A stretch of DNA of 20,690 nucleotides from DASSHC01 sp035693105 (GTDB lineage: Bacteria; Chloroflexota; Chloroflexia; Thermomicrobiales; Thermomicrobiaceae), in the NCBI GenBank assembly GCA_035693105.1, contig DASSHC010000394.1:1-20690 (forward strand). Direction: 5' to 3'. The position numbers were made by a program, and so were the translations under genes. Of this stretch, positions 1 through 6,409 are shown one piece after another (position 1 is the stretch's first letter; each line of letters opens with the position of its first letter). The notes under the pieces are model-generated. The model was given only the letters and a program-made list of their open reading frames with translations, did no database searches and was not told the origin of the DNA.

Positions 1-165
1 GAAGCCGGCGCAGAGGTTGTGCTGGGTCTCCTGGAAGTAGGTGCAGCCCGCTTGGGGTTGAGCGGCCGCCATGGCCGCCTGCTGGTCGGAGGTCGCGGCG
101 GCGACGCCCGCCAGCGGCAGCGCCGCCAACACGAGGGTCGCCACGATCGCCAGTAGCTTACGCAT
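1..165 (-). CDS. Secreted protein, N-terminal fragment (window edge)
   Basis: The frame opens with ATG at 165 and stays open for 55 codons to the window edge, so the C-terminus is missing. A ribosome site (AGGGGG) lies just upstream of the ATG. Residues 1-25 form a classical signal peptide: MRKLL, then a hydrophobic core and an Ala-rich stretch with a likely cleavage after GVAAA. An Ala/Gln linker follows, then CTYFQETQHNLCAGF at residues 41-55. This matches the CxYFxETxHxLCxxF opening I associate with short repeats in exported, probably cell-surface proteins of Chloroflexota, usually continuing into an aromatic and Gly-rich segment. The product is therefore probably secreted. Its function is unknown and the two cysteines could form a disulfide. 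The signal peptide is clear; the family assignment comes from memory. Confidence 0.75.
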   Translation of the reverse strand, partial: MRKLLAIVATLVLAALPLAGVAAATSDQQAAMAAAQPQAGCTYFQETQHNLCAGF

Positions 166-367
166 GAGGTCCCCCTAATCCACACAACACGAGACGGCAA
201 GCGTGCTCGCTGTCGGTTGCCCCCCCTTCCCGTTGCCGGCACGCGCCGGTGGCATTCCCCCATGCGATCGCCGCAACCAACAGGCATACGGCGATCCGGA
301 TGTGACCAGCCGAGTGCTCCCTGACTGCGCGCGACCAAAGGCGGCGCGATCACATCGCTGGCGGTAC

Positions 368-395
368 ATTGTAAACGGTATTGGTCGGCGCGCAA
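368..395 (-). promoter_or_regulatory. Candidate sigma-70-type promoter for the secreted protein
   Basis: On the minus strand there is a -35-like TTGCGC (390-395), a 16-base spacer and a -10-like TACAAT (368-373, five of six consensus bases). It points at the gene starting at 165 and implies a leader of roughly 195 bases. It sits in the most AT-rich patch of the gap. The assignment rests on sequence match only. Confidence 0.35.
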
Positions 396-533
396 CTCGC
401 TGCTCGCTCAATCCGTGCGGATTGGGCGATGCGTGAGAATGGTGAGTAGTTATGTCATGTCGGTGCATGGACATTCGGCCGTTTACACGGGCTGGAGAAG
501 TTCAGGCTGATCGGGTAAGAACCGGCCCTTCGG

Positions 534-591
534 GACGACACTCATCGTCGTCTGCCCTTACTCCCGCTGTCATCCCGAGCGCAGTCGAGGG
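534..591. repeat. Half unit of the dispersed palindromic repeat
   Basis: An inner hairpin GACGAC (534-539) / GTCGTC (547-552) is followed by a right arm at 567-591. That arm is an exact 25-base inverted copy of 708-732 in the neighbouring full unit. The layout (inner hairpin, short spacer, arm opening CTGTCATCCCGA) equals the right half of the units at 689-831 and 12584-12716. The left arm is absent or too degraded to see. Confidence 0.75.
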
Positions 592-688
592 CTCCAAGCC
601 CCAGGCGACACCCAACGTGCTCGATGGGCCACGAGCGTTCCCGACGAGCCAGCGCGGGCAACGGGTGGCGGTAAACGACGACATTTTT

Positions 689-831
689 GTGCCGCGTGGC
701 GACGGATCCCTCGACTGCGCTCGGGATGACAGGTTAAAGGAGGGACGAACGACGGAGCATGTCTCGCTCGTCAGCCTCTTACTTACCCTGTCATCACGAC
801 CGAAGTGGAGCAATCCGTCGCCACGCGGCAC
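689..831. repeat. Full unit of the dispersed palindromic repeat
   Basis: The unit is bounded by 45-base inverted arms, 689-733 and 787-831, which match at 39 of 45 positions. The outermost 19 bases of each arm (689-707 and 813-831; outer end GTGCCGCGTGG) are perfectly inverted. The 53-base centre contains a degenerate inner hairpin (GACGAACGAC at about 744, CTCGTC near 767). There is no coding capacity and no obvious target-site duplication. It lies directly 3' of the glycosyltransferase operon (stop at 853), so the RNA hairpin would form at the end of that transcript and could act as a terminator or stabiliser. It resembles a MITE or REP/BIME-like element. It is related to the copy at 12584-12716. 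Confidence 0.8.
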
Positions 832-852
832 CCAAGACAGCCGTTGGGCCAC

Positions 853-1992
853 TCACCGCGGCAGCCGCTCGTAGAGCGCCACGTGCCGCGCCGCGATCTC
901 CCGCCAGTCGAAGGGGGCGCTCTCCTCGCGCGCCTGGCGGCCCAGCCGCTCGCGCAGCACGTCGTCGGCCAGCAGCGTGCGGATCGCGCTGGCTAGCGCG
1001 TCCGGGTCGTGCTGCGGCACCAGCCAGAGGCTGCGGCCCCCGGCGAAGGGCTCCAGCGACTCGCCCGGCGCCGGGTCGGTCGTGATCACCGGCAGGCCGG
1101 CGCGCAGCGCGGCGATCAGCGTGCCGCGGCGCAGGCTGGCCCCGCGCGCGAAGGGGAGCACGACCAGGTCGAGCGCGGCGAGCGCGGCGGCGGCCTCGGC
1201 CGGCGGCAGGTGACCGGTCCAGATCACCCGGTCCTCCCCATGCTGCTGCGCGGCCAGCAACTGCGTCAGGTAGGGACCGTTGGCGGCGTCGGTGGCGCCC
1301 AGCCCGCCGCCCAGCACCACCAGCGCCGGGCGCGGCTCCGGCAGCCGGTGTATGGCCGCCAGCAGCAGCTCGAACCCCTTGTCGGCCGTCAGGAAGCCGA
1401 AGAAGCCGAGCGCCGGGCCGGGTGGGATGCCCAGCCGCTCGCGCGTGGCCGCACGGTCGCGCGGTGGCGCCTCGGGCAGGTTGCTGCCGATCGGGATGCG
1501 CGCCAGCCGCCGGGCCAGGCGGCGCGAGCGGGCCAGGCGCCGCCGGTCGGCCTCGTTGGTCACGACCAGCGCGCGGCTGCCGCGCGCCAGCAGTTGGATC
1601 GCGCCGCCCCGCAGCCGCCCCGCCTTGGGGAAGAGGTAGGGCGGCAGCAGGTCGTGGAAGGTCGTCACGAGCGGCGGGCCGCCGCGACGCGCGAGCGCCA
1701 GCGGCAGCAGGTTCAGCGCCGGGTGCATGGCGAAGGCGCCGGCCTGGTATTGCAGGTGAATCAGCTCGGCGCCGATCTCGGCCGCCACCTCGCGTACTTG
1801 CCCGGCGAGCGACCAGTCCCAGCGCTCGACCCAGGGAAGCACCTGGCGGTCCTCGCCGCGCGCCGCGGCCGAGGTCAGCACCCAGCTCTCCCAGCCGGTC
1901 TCGGCCAGGGAGGCGCGCAAGCGCGCGGTGTAGTCGCCGATGCCGCCGCGCATCGGCGGGTATTCGCCGCTGAGGAAGAGGACGCGGCTCAT
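853..1992 (-). CDS. Family 4 glycosyltransferase (GT-B fold)
   Basis: This 379-residue protein likely transfers a sugar from a nucleotide-sugar donor onto a growing surface glycan at the cytoplasmic membrane. The N-terminus MSRVLFLSGEYPP with MRGGIGDYTARL is the usual start of GT4 enzymes: a beta strand, then the Gly-rich loop. TFHDLLPPY and the later GFFGFLTADKGFELLL strand are also typical, the latter opening the donor-binding half. The common E-x7-E signature is replaced by SLRRGTLIAALRAGLPVI, so the first Glu is missing; similar RRG variants occur in some GT4 subfamilies. The start was chosen at 1992 because its ATG overlaps the upstream stop as ATGA, implying translational coupling. The frame runs on upstream to 2313, but that part is shadow coding. 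It is last in a three-gene operon. Donor and acceptor cannot be told from sequence. Confidence 0.85.
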   Translation of the reverse strand: MSRVLFLSGEYPPMRGGIGDYTARLRASLAETGWESWVLTSAAARGEDRQVLPWVERWDWSLAGQVREVAAEIGAELIHLQYQAGAFAMHPALNLLPLALARRGGPPLVTTFHDLLPPYLFPKAGRLRGGAIQLLARGSRALVVTNEADRRRLARSRRLARRLARIPIGSNLPEAPPRDRAATRERLGIPPGPALGFFGFLTADKGFELLLAAIHRLPEPRPALVVLGGGLGATDAANGPYLTQLLAAQQHGEDRVIWTGHLPPAEAAAALAALDLVVLPFARGASLRRGTLIAALRAGLPVITTDPAPGESLEPFAGGRSLWLVPQHDPDALASAIRTLLADDVLRERLGRQAREESAPFDWREIAARHVALYERLPR

Positions 1993-3746
1993 GGCGCACC
2001 GCCCGGCCGCAGGCGACTGCGCAGCGCCGCCAGGTAGAGCCGCACGCGCTCGCGCCGCAGCGGGCGCTTGTGCCCCACCAGCCCTTTGCCGCCCTCGATC
2101 CCCAGTCGCAGGGCGTAGCTGGCCAGCAGGAAGGCGCGCAGCGCGCGAGCGGTGGCACGGCCGTGGAGCCGCTCGTAGAGGAGCACCTTGCTGGTGTCGA
2201 ACACGATGCGGCGCGCGGGGAGATCCTGCCGGCTGCTGGCGCCCTCGTGGTGCACGATCACCGCCTGGGGCACGTAGGCGATGCGCCAGCCGGTAGCCCG
2301 CACCCGGTAGCACCAGTCGACCTCTTCGGAGTACATGAAGAAGCGCTCGTCGAAGAGGCCGGCCTGCGCGATCGCCTCGCGCCGCGCCACCAGGCAGGCG
2401 CCGACCAGCCAGTCAACCTCCTGCGTCTCGGCGTCGTCGCGGTCGGCCAGGTAATAGCGGCGCAGGATGCGGTTGTCGTGCCAGTAGTCCTGGATGATGG
2501 TGCTCTCCAGGAAGCCGGTCAGGCGGGTGGGGAAGCGGCGCCGGCTCGGCTGGGTGGCGCCGTTGGGGTAGACCAGTCGCGGCCCGGCCACGCCGACGCC
2601 GGGGTTGGCCGCCAGGAAATCGGCCAGCGTGCCGAGGGCGTCGCCGACGACGGTCGTGTCGGGGTTGAGCAGCGCGATGACCCGGCCCCGCGCGGCGCGA
2701 ATCCCGTCGTTGCTGGCGGCGGCGAAGCCGGCGTTGGCCGCGCGGCTGACCACGCGCACCTCGGGGAAGCGGCGGCGCACGGCGGCGGCGCTGCCGTCCG
2801 GCGAGGCGTTGTCGACCACGATCACCTCGCAGCGTCGCCCCGAACCGGCCAGCGAGGCCTCGATCGAGGCCAGGCAGTCGAGCAGCAACTCGCGCACGTT
2901 GTAGCTGACGACGACCAGGCTGAGATCCAGCTCGGCCGGAGCGAGCACGGCTCGGTCGAGCGCGGCCGGCTCGGCGGTGGGGAGCGCCCCCGCCAGGCGC
3001 CGCACCAGCAGCCAGGTGCGCAGCTCGTACCAGGCCATCAGGAGCGCCAGCACCAGGCCCAGCCAGCCGTCGCGAAAGCCGCCCAGCCACACGAAGCGGC
3101 GCGCGAACTCGCGCGCCGGCTGGCCCAGATAGCTGCGCGCCCGGGGACGCGCGCCGGAGGCCGCCAGCCCGGCGGCGCGCAGAGCGGTGTAGCTGGCTTG
3201 CTTGTGGCGGAACTCGCCCAGCGTGTCGTAGTTGAGGTGCAGCAGCGGCTGGCTGAGCCTGCGGCTCTCGCCGTCCAGCTCGGCCACCTCGTGCACCTCG
3301 CGTCCCGGGCGGTAGCGCGCCCGCGCGCGCCGCAGCAGGCGCAGTTGATGATCCGGCCACCAGCCGCCGCCGCGCAGTTCGCGCCCGCGGATCCAGTTGC
3401 GCCGGGGGATCCAGTAGCCGGCGACCTCGGGCGGCGCGGCGCGGATGGCCGCGGCGATCTCGGCGCGCAGCGAGGCCGTCAGCCGCTCGTCGGCGTCGAG
3501 GAAGAGGACCCACTCGGCGTCGACCAGCGCCAGCGCGGCGTTGCGCTGGCTGGCGTAGCCGCTGAAGGGGCGCTCGACCAGCTCGGCGCCCAGGTGCCGC
3601 GCGATCTGCGGGGTGGCGTCCTGGCTGCCGGAGTCGAGCACCAGCACGCGCCGGCCCAGCCCGGCCACGCTCCCCAGGCACTCCGGCAGGTGACGCTCCT
3701 CGTCGCGCGTCAGCACCACCGTCGCCAGCGGCAGCCGCTCAGCCAT
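1989..3746 (-). CDS. Fused double family 2 glycosyltransferase
   Basis: The 585-residue protein joins two complete GT2 (GT-A fold) domains. Domain 1, about residues 6-250, begins LATVVLTRDEERHL, has the metal-binding FLDADE (D84, D86), and resembles the WaaE/KdtX-like beta-glucosyltransferase group. A hydrophobic helix (about 229-250, LVLALLMAWYELRTWLLV) may anchor it to the membrane. Domain 2, about 273-560, begins LSLVVVSYNVREL, with VDNASPDG (311-318), NPDT (361-364) and MYSEEVDWCYR (471-481), the pattern of rhamnosyltransferase-like GT2 enzymes. The start at 3746 (ATG, MAERLPLATV) was chosen because the GT2 fold begins there. The frame continues to 3827, but only as an Arg-rich shadow of the upstream gene. 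It overlaps the upstream gene by 8 bases and the downstream one by 4. Two consecutive sugar additions by one polypeptide is an inference; donors are unknown. Confidence 0.87.
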   Translation of the reverse strand: MAERLPLATVVLTRDEERHLPECLGSVAGLGRRVLVLDSGSQDATPQIARHLGAELVERPFSGYASQRNAALALVDAEWVLFLDADERLTASLRAEIAAAIRAAPPEVAGYWIPRRNWIRGRELRGGGWWPDHQLRLLRRARARYRPGREVHEVAELDGESRRLSQPLLHLNYDTLGEFRHKQASYTALRAAGLAASGARPRARSYLGQPAREFARRFVWLGGFRDGWLGLVLALLMAWYELRTWLLVRRLAGALPTAEPAALDRAVLAPAELDLSLVVVSYNVRELLLDCLASIEASLAGSGRRCEVIVVDNASPDGSAAAVRRRFPEVRVVSRAANAGFAAASNDGIRAARGRVIALLNPDTTVVGDALGTLADFLAANPGVGVAGPRLVYPNGATQPSRRRFPTRLTGFLESTIIQDYWHDNRILRRYYLADRDDAETQEVDWLVGACLVARREAIAQAGLFDERFFMYSEEVDWCYRVRATGWRIAYVPQAVIVHHEGASSRQDLPARRIVFDTSKVLLYERLHGRATARALRAFLLASYALRLGIEGGKGLVGHKRPLRRERVRLYLAALRSRLRPGGAP

Positions 3747-4662
3747 CGACTTCCGCCGCCTCCCGGTAGAGCCGCGCCGCCTCGCGCAGCGCCTCCGCGC
3801 GCAGGGGATCGCGCCGCGCCGCCGCACGGGCCAGCCAGGCGCTCGGGCCGAGGACGCGCGGGTTGTGCCGCCGGAAGTAGCGCGCCCGGCTGCGGTGCAG
3901 CTCGACCAGCATGGCCCGCGATACCTGGCCGGTGCTCCGGCCGCCGTGGTGGACGACGCGCGCGGCGGGCGCGGTCAGGATCGTCCAGCCCGCCGCCTTC
4001 AGCCGCCGGCACCAGTCGATCTCCTCGCTGTACATGAAGTAGCCCTCGTCGAGCGGGCCCACCTCGTCGATCGCCTCCCGCCGCAGCAGCATGCAGGCGC
4101 CCAGCGGGTGATCGACGGCGAAGGGCGTCCGGCCGTCGCCGGAGGAGAAGCGACCGTTGAGGCGTGAACCAGCCAGCCGGGGATGAAGCGGGAAGAAGTC
4201 GAGGACTTGCTGGGCCAGGCCGGGGAAGCGGTAGCCGGCCGACTGCAGGCTGCCGTCCGGGTTGAGCAGCAGCGCTCCGACCAGCCCGACGTGCGGCATG
4301 GCGTGCAGCGCCCGCCAGAGCGCGCCGAGGGAGCCGGGTTGCAGCTCGGTATCGGGGTTGAGCAGCAGCACGGCCCGCCCGCCGGTCGCGCGGATGCCCA
4401 GGTTGCTGGCCGCCGCGAAGCCGCGGTTCTCGCGCTGTGCGAGCAGGCGCACACCGGGAAAGGCGGCGCGGACCGCCGCGGCCGTGCCGTCGGTCGAGGC
4501 GTTGTCGACCACGATCGTCTCAAGCGCCAGCCCCGCGCGCGCCGCCTCGCGCTCCAGCGAGGCCAGGCAGGCGAGCAAGAGGTCGCGCGTGTTCCAGGCG
4601 ACGATGACCGCCGACAGGTCGGCCGTCGCGCCCGTGGTCTCCTGTGCGCTCGCCCCGCTCAC
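3739..4662 (-). CDS. Family 2 glycosyltransferase, rhamnosyltransferase-like
   Basis: A 307-residue single-domain GT2 enzyme. The fold starts at LSAVIVAWNTRDLLL (about residue 16), followed by VVDNASTDGT (51-60), the LNPDTE metal/donor motif (101-106) and YSEEIDWCRRL (211-221), which carries the probable catalytic acidic residues. This layout is shared with WbbL-type rhamnosyltransferases and with the second half of the fused protein downstream, suggesting paralogy. The start is GTG at 4662: GGAGGAG lies 8 bases upstream, while the nearer ATG at 4670 reads only three codons before a stop. It is the first gene of the operon. The likely role is adding a deoxyhexose, perhaps rhamnose, to a lipid-linked surface glycan. 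The sugar is inferred from family only. Confidence 0.87.
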   Translation of the reverse strand: MSGASAQETTGATADLSAVIVAWNTRDLLLACLASLEREAARAGLALETIVVDNASTDGTAAAVRAAFPGVRLLAQRENRGFAAASNLGIRATGGRAVLLLNPDTELQPGSLGALWRALHAMPHVGLVGALLLNPDGSLQSAGYRFPGLAQQVLDFFPLHPRLAGSRLNGRFSSGDGRTPFAVDHPLGACMLLRREAIDEVGPLDEGYFMYSEEIDWCRRLKAAGWTILTAPAARVVHHGGRSTGQVSRAMLVELHRSRARYFRRHNPRVLGPSAWLARAAARRDPLRAEALREAARLYREAAEVDG

Positions 4663-4860
4663 CTCGCCATCTCCTCCACCAGAGTAACGAACTGGCCCAG
4701 GACTGGACGCGCTGATTAAACACGACGCGTGTGTCGGTGTATTGCGCGCTGGCGCGGCGTATGGGAGCGGGCACGCGCACGGCTCGACATCGCGCTCGGT
4801 TCGTCATTATCCGCACCGTTGGCGCTCGCCGGTGCGCTCTCCGCGGCATCCGGCGCCATC

Positions 4861-4887
4861 CGATTGCGTATCACTCAGGATGTACGC
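4861..4887 (+). promoter_or_regulatory. Shared upstream motif, copy 1
   Basis: Copy 1 of a 27-base stretch that recurs at 9541-9567 with 19 ungapped identities. Both copies begin CGATTGCGTA and carry GATGT at the same offset (positions 19-23), followed by a shared CG two bases later. Each precedes one of the two paralogous MFS transporter units. It overlaps the candidate promoter -35 at 4864, so it could be an operator or simply part of a conserved promoter. Confidence 0.45.
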
Positions 4888-4893
4888 TACACT
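4864..4893 (+). promoter_or_regulatory. Candidate promoter of the first MFS gene
   Basis: A -35-like TTGCGT (4864-4869), an 18-base spacer and a -10-like TACACT (4888-4893) point at the gene starting at 4984, giving a leader of about 85 bases. The same TACACT hexamer appears in the cold-shock gene promoter at 12907. Match to consensus is moderate. Confidence 0.4.
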
Positions 4894-4983
4894 GCCGCTC
4901 TCAATCGCTGGAGCATCACGGTCGCTCGGAGTCGCCGCTGAAATCGCCTGCGGCCGGCGCAGGGAAGGGAATCGGGGAACCCG

Positions 4984-6342
4984 ATGTCGCACAGGATCGT
5001 CTCGGGCGGGCGGGGCCACACCATCGCGCTACCCCACATGGGGCGTCACGCGGCGGGACAGGCGGCCCCGGAGAACCGTGCCGCGCGTGGCGAAGCAGCG
5101 GAAGCGCGCGGTGTCCGCGCGCATCACCTCCCGGTGCTGATCCTGGCGGCGAGCTGCTTCGTCAGCGGGCTGAACGTCAACGTCCTCAGCCCGCTGATAC
5201 CACGCATCGGGCAGACGTTCGGCGTCTCCGACGCCGCCGTCGGTCAGCTCGCCACGCTCCACGCCGCCATCGCGGGCCTGCTGGCGGTGGCTATCGCGCC
5301 GGTGATCGATCGCTACCCCCGGCGCGCGGTGCTGCGCGTCGAACTCGCGATCCTCCTGCTGGCGATCGGTCTCTCGGCCCTGGCGCCCAGCTTCGGCTGG
5401 CTCTTCGCCGGCCAGGCGCTGGCGGGACTCGGCGGCGCGATCATCGGCGGGATCTGCCTGGCGGCCACCGGCGATCTCTTTGTCGACGAGCGGCAGCGCA
5501 ATCGCGCCATCGGCACGGTCAGCGCCGCCTTCAGCATCGCGACGATCGCCGGCCTGCCGCTGATCACCGAGGTGTCCAATGTCGTGGGCTGGCGCTGGGC
5601 CATAGCGGTCTTGCTGGCGCCCACCGCGCTGGTGACGCTGGGAACAAGCTGGCTCCCAACAGTCGTGGCGCGCGCCCCCACTGCAGCAGCAGACCACCAC
5701 CGCTATCGTGAGGCACTGGAAAACTGGCAGGTCAACTGGCTGCTGGCGGGCGTGATTGTCGTCTGTCTGGTCATGGCGGGCTGGCAGGTCTACTTTGGGG
5801 CCTACACCACGGCCGTCTTTGCCATCAGCGCCAATGCGTTGAGCCTCCTCTTCCTGGCAGCCGGCGTAGGACAACTCCTGGCCGCCGAGACATTGGCGCT
5901 CCTCGTACGACTCGGGTCGGCACGCACCGTCTTCGTGCTGGTCGCGCTGGTCGAGTCGCTCGCCTTCCTCAGCATGAGCCTGGTCGGCGGGGCGTGGTGG
6001 CAGTTACTGCCCTTCGTGGTCCTACTCAGCGCCGGCATGACGACCCTGTATCTCTCCACCACGGTGCTGCTGCTGGATAGCCAGCCCGCGGCCAGGGGCG
6101 CCGTCATGGCGCTCCAGACTGGATGCTTTGAGTTCGGCTGGGCGCTCGGCACGGCTGTCACCGGCGGCGCGCTGGTGCTGCTCGGCAGCTACCCGGCCGT
6201 GTACGCGACGCTCGGCCTGATCCTACCGCTCAGCCTCCTCTTCCTCGCCATCAGCCGCGGAGTCGCGCGGAGACCGGGACCAAGCGACGGCCGCGCCAGC
6301 CCCAGCCTGGCGCCTTCCGGCTCGGGGCCGGGCGCCGGGTGA
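4984..6342 (+). CDS. MFS transporter (DHA1-like), copy 1
   Basis: The 452-residue protein has about 12 hydrophobic membrane segments starting near residue 49 (LPVLILAASCFVSGLN). The 45-residue hydrophilic N-terminus is longer than in its paralogue. The loop between segments 2 and 3 carries the MFS motif-A-like APVIDRYPRRAVL (105-117). Proteins of this type usually exchange protons for drugs, sugars or metabolites across the cytoplasmic membrane; the substrate is unknown. The first half aligns closely with the transporter at 9880 (shared LNV, GQLAT, DRY, LSALA and WRWA blocks), so the two are paralogues. The start at 4984 (ATG) has only a weak ribosome site (AGGGAAGGGA, rather distant). ATG at 5038 is an alternative but has none. 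The C-terminal 30 residues are a low-complexity Pro/Ser/Gly tail. Confidence 0.87.
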   Translation: MSHRIVSGGRGHTIALPHMGRHAAGQAAPENRAARGEAAEARGVRAHHLPVLILAASCFVSGLNVNVLSPLIPRIGQTFGVSDAAVGQLATLHAAIAGLLAVAIAPVIDRYPRRAVLRVELAILLLAIGLSALAPSFGWLFAGQALAGLGGAIIGGICLAATGDLFVDERQRNRAIGTVSAAFSIATIAGLPLITEVSNVVGWRWAIAVLLAPTALVTLGTSWLPTVVARAPTAAADHHRYREALENWQVNWLLAGVIVVCLVMAGWQVYFGAYTTAVFAISANALSLLFLAAGVGQLLAAETLALLVRLGSARTVFVLVALVESLAFLSMSLVGGAWWQLLPFVVLLSAGMTTLYLSTTVLLLDSQPAARGAVMALQTGCFEFGWALGTAVTGGALVLLGSYPAVYATLGLILPLSLLFLAISRGVARRPGPSDGRASPSLAPSGSGPGAG

Positions 6343-6360
6343 CGCCCTCGCGCAGGGGCC

Positions 6361-6407
6361 CCGGTCCGCACTGGAGCCGATAGGGTGAGCGGCGCCGTGC
6401 GGGCCGG
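6361..6407 (+). promoter_or_regulatory. Stem-loop between MFS gene and LAL regulator
   Basis: Arms 6361-6371 and 6397-6407 pair over 11 bases with one G-U pair, enclosing a 25-base loop. No U tract follows. The right arm runs into GGAGGTGA (6406-6413), the best ribosome-site-like sequence here. It could be a weak terminator of the upstream gene or could mask translation initiation. It may also be chance in GC-rich DNA. Confidence 0.25.
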
Positions 6408-6409
6408 AG

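Larger units (their letters stand above)
166..852. other. Non-coding region with palindromic repeats
   Basis: This 687-base gap lies between a secreted-protein gene and the 3' end of the glycosyltransferase operon, both on the minus strand. It holds a candidate minus-strand promoter at 368-395 and, from 534 to 831, one half unit and one full unit of a dispersed palindromic repeat. Open frames here (for example 502-852 on the minus strand and 452-874 on the plus strand) lack ribosome sites, have no protein-like composition and are largely translated repeat. Apart from the candidate promoter I see nothing recognisable in 166-533. Confidence 0.7.
4663..4983. other. Divergent intergenic region
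   Basis: This 321-base gap separates the divergently transcribed glycosyltransferase operon and first MFS gene, so it must contain promoters for both unless transcription enters from elsewhere. The plus-strand candidate is at 4864-4893. For the minus strand I see only a weak -10-like TTTAAT (4715-4720) without a convincing -35. No protein-like frame or stable terminator is visible. Confidence 0.6.

Noticed and set aside
534..831. CRISPR array or insertion sequence
   Set aside because: Repeats are inverted, unequal in spacing and only two here; there are no regular spacers, cas genes or transposase.
452..874. Open frames of 140 (plus) and 116 (minus) codons in the left intergenic region
   Set aside because: They are largely translated palindromic repeat, without ribosome sites or recognisable domains.
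1993..2313. N-terminal extension of the GT4 frame up to 2313
   Set aside because: The extension is Arg/Ala-rich shadow of the upstream gene, while the ATG at 1992 starts a typical GT4 N-terminus and overlaps the upstream stop as ATGA.
2070..4037. 655-codon open frame on the plus strand opposite the glycosyltransferases
   Set aside because: It is the complement of three well-supported minus-strand genes; its composition (Gly/Ala/Arg/Gln-rich, no motif) is that of a GC-rich antisense shadow.
4709..4743. Minus-strand promoter for the glycosyltransferase operon (TTTAAT at 4715-4720)
   Set aside because: No acceptable -35 at 16-18 bases; AATACA at the right place is a poor match, so it is not listed as a feature.
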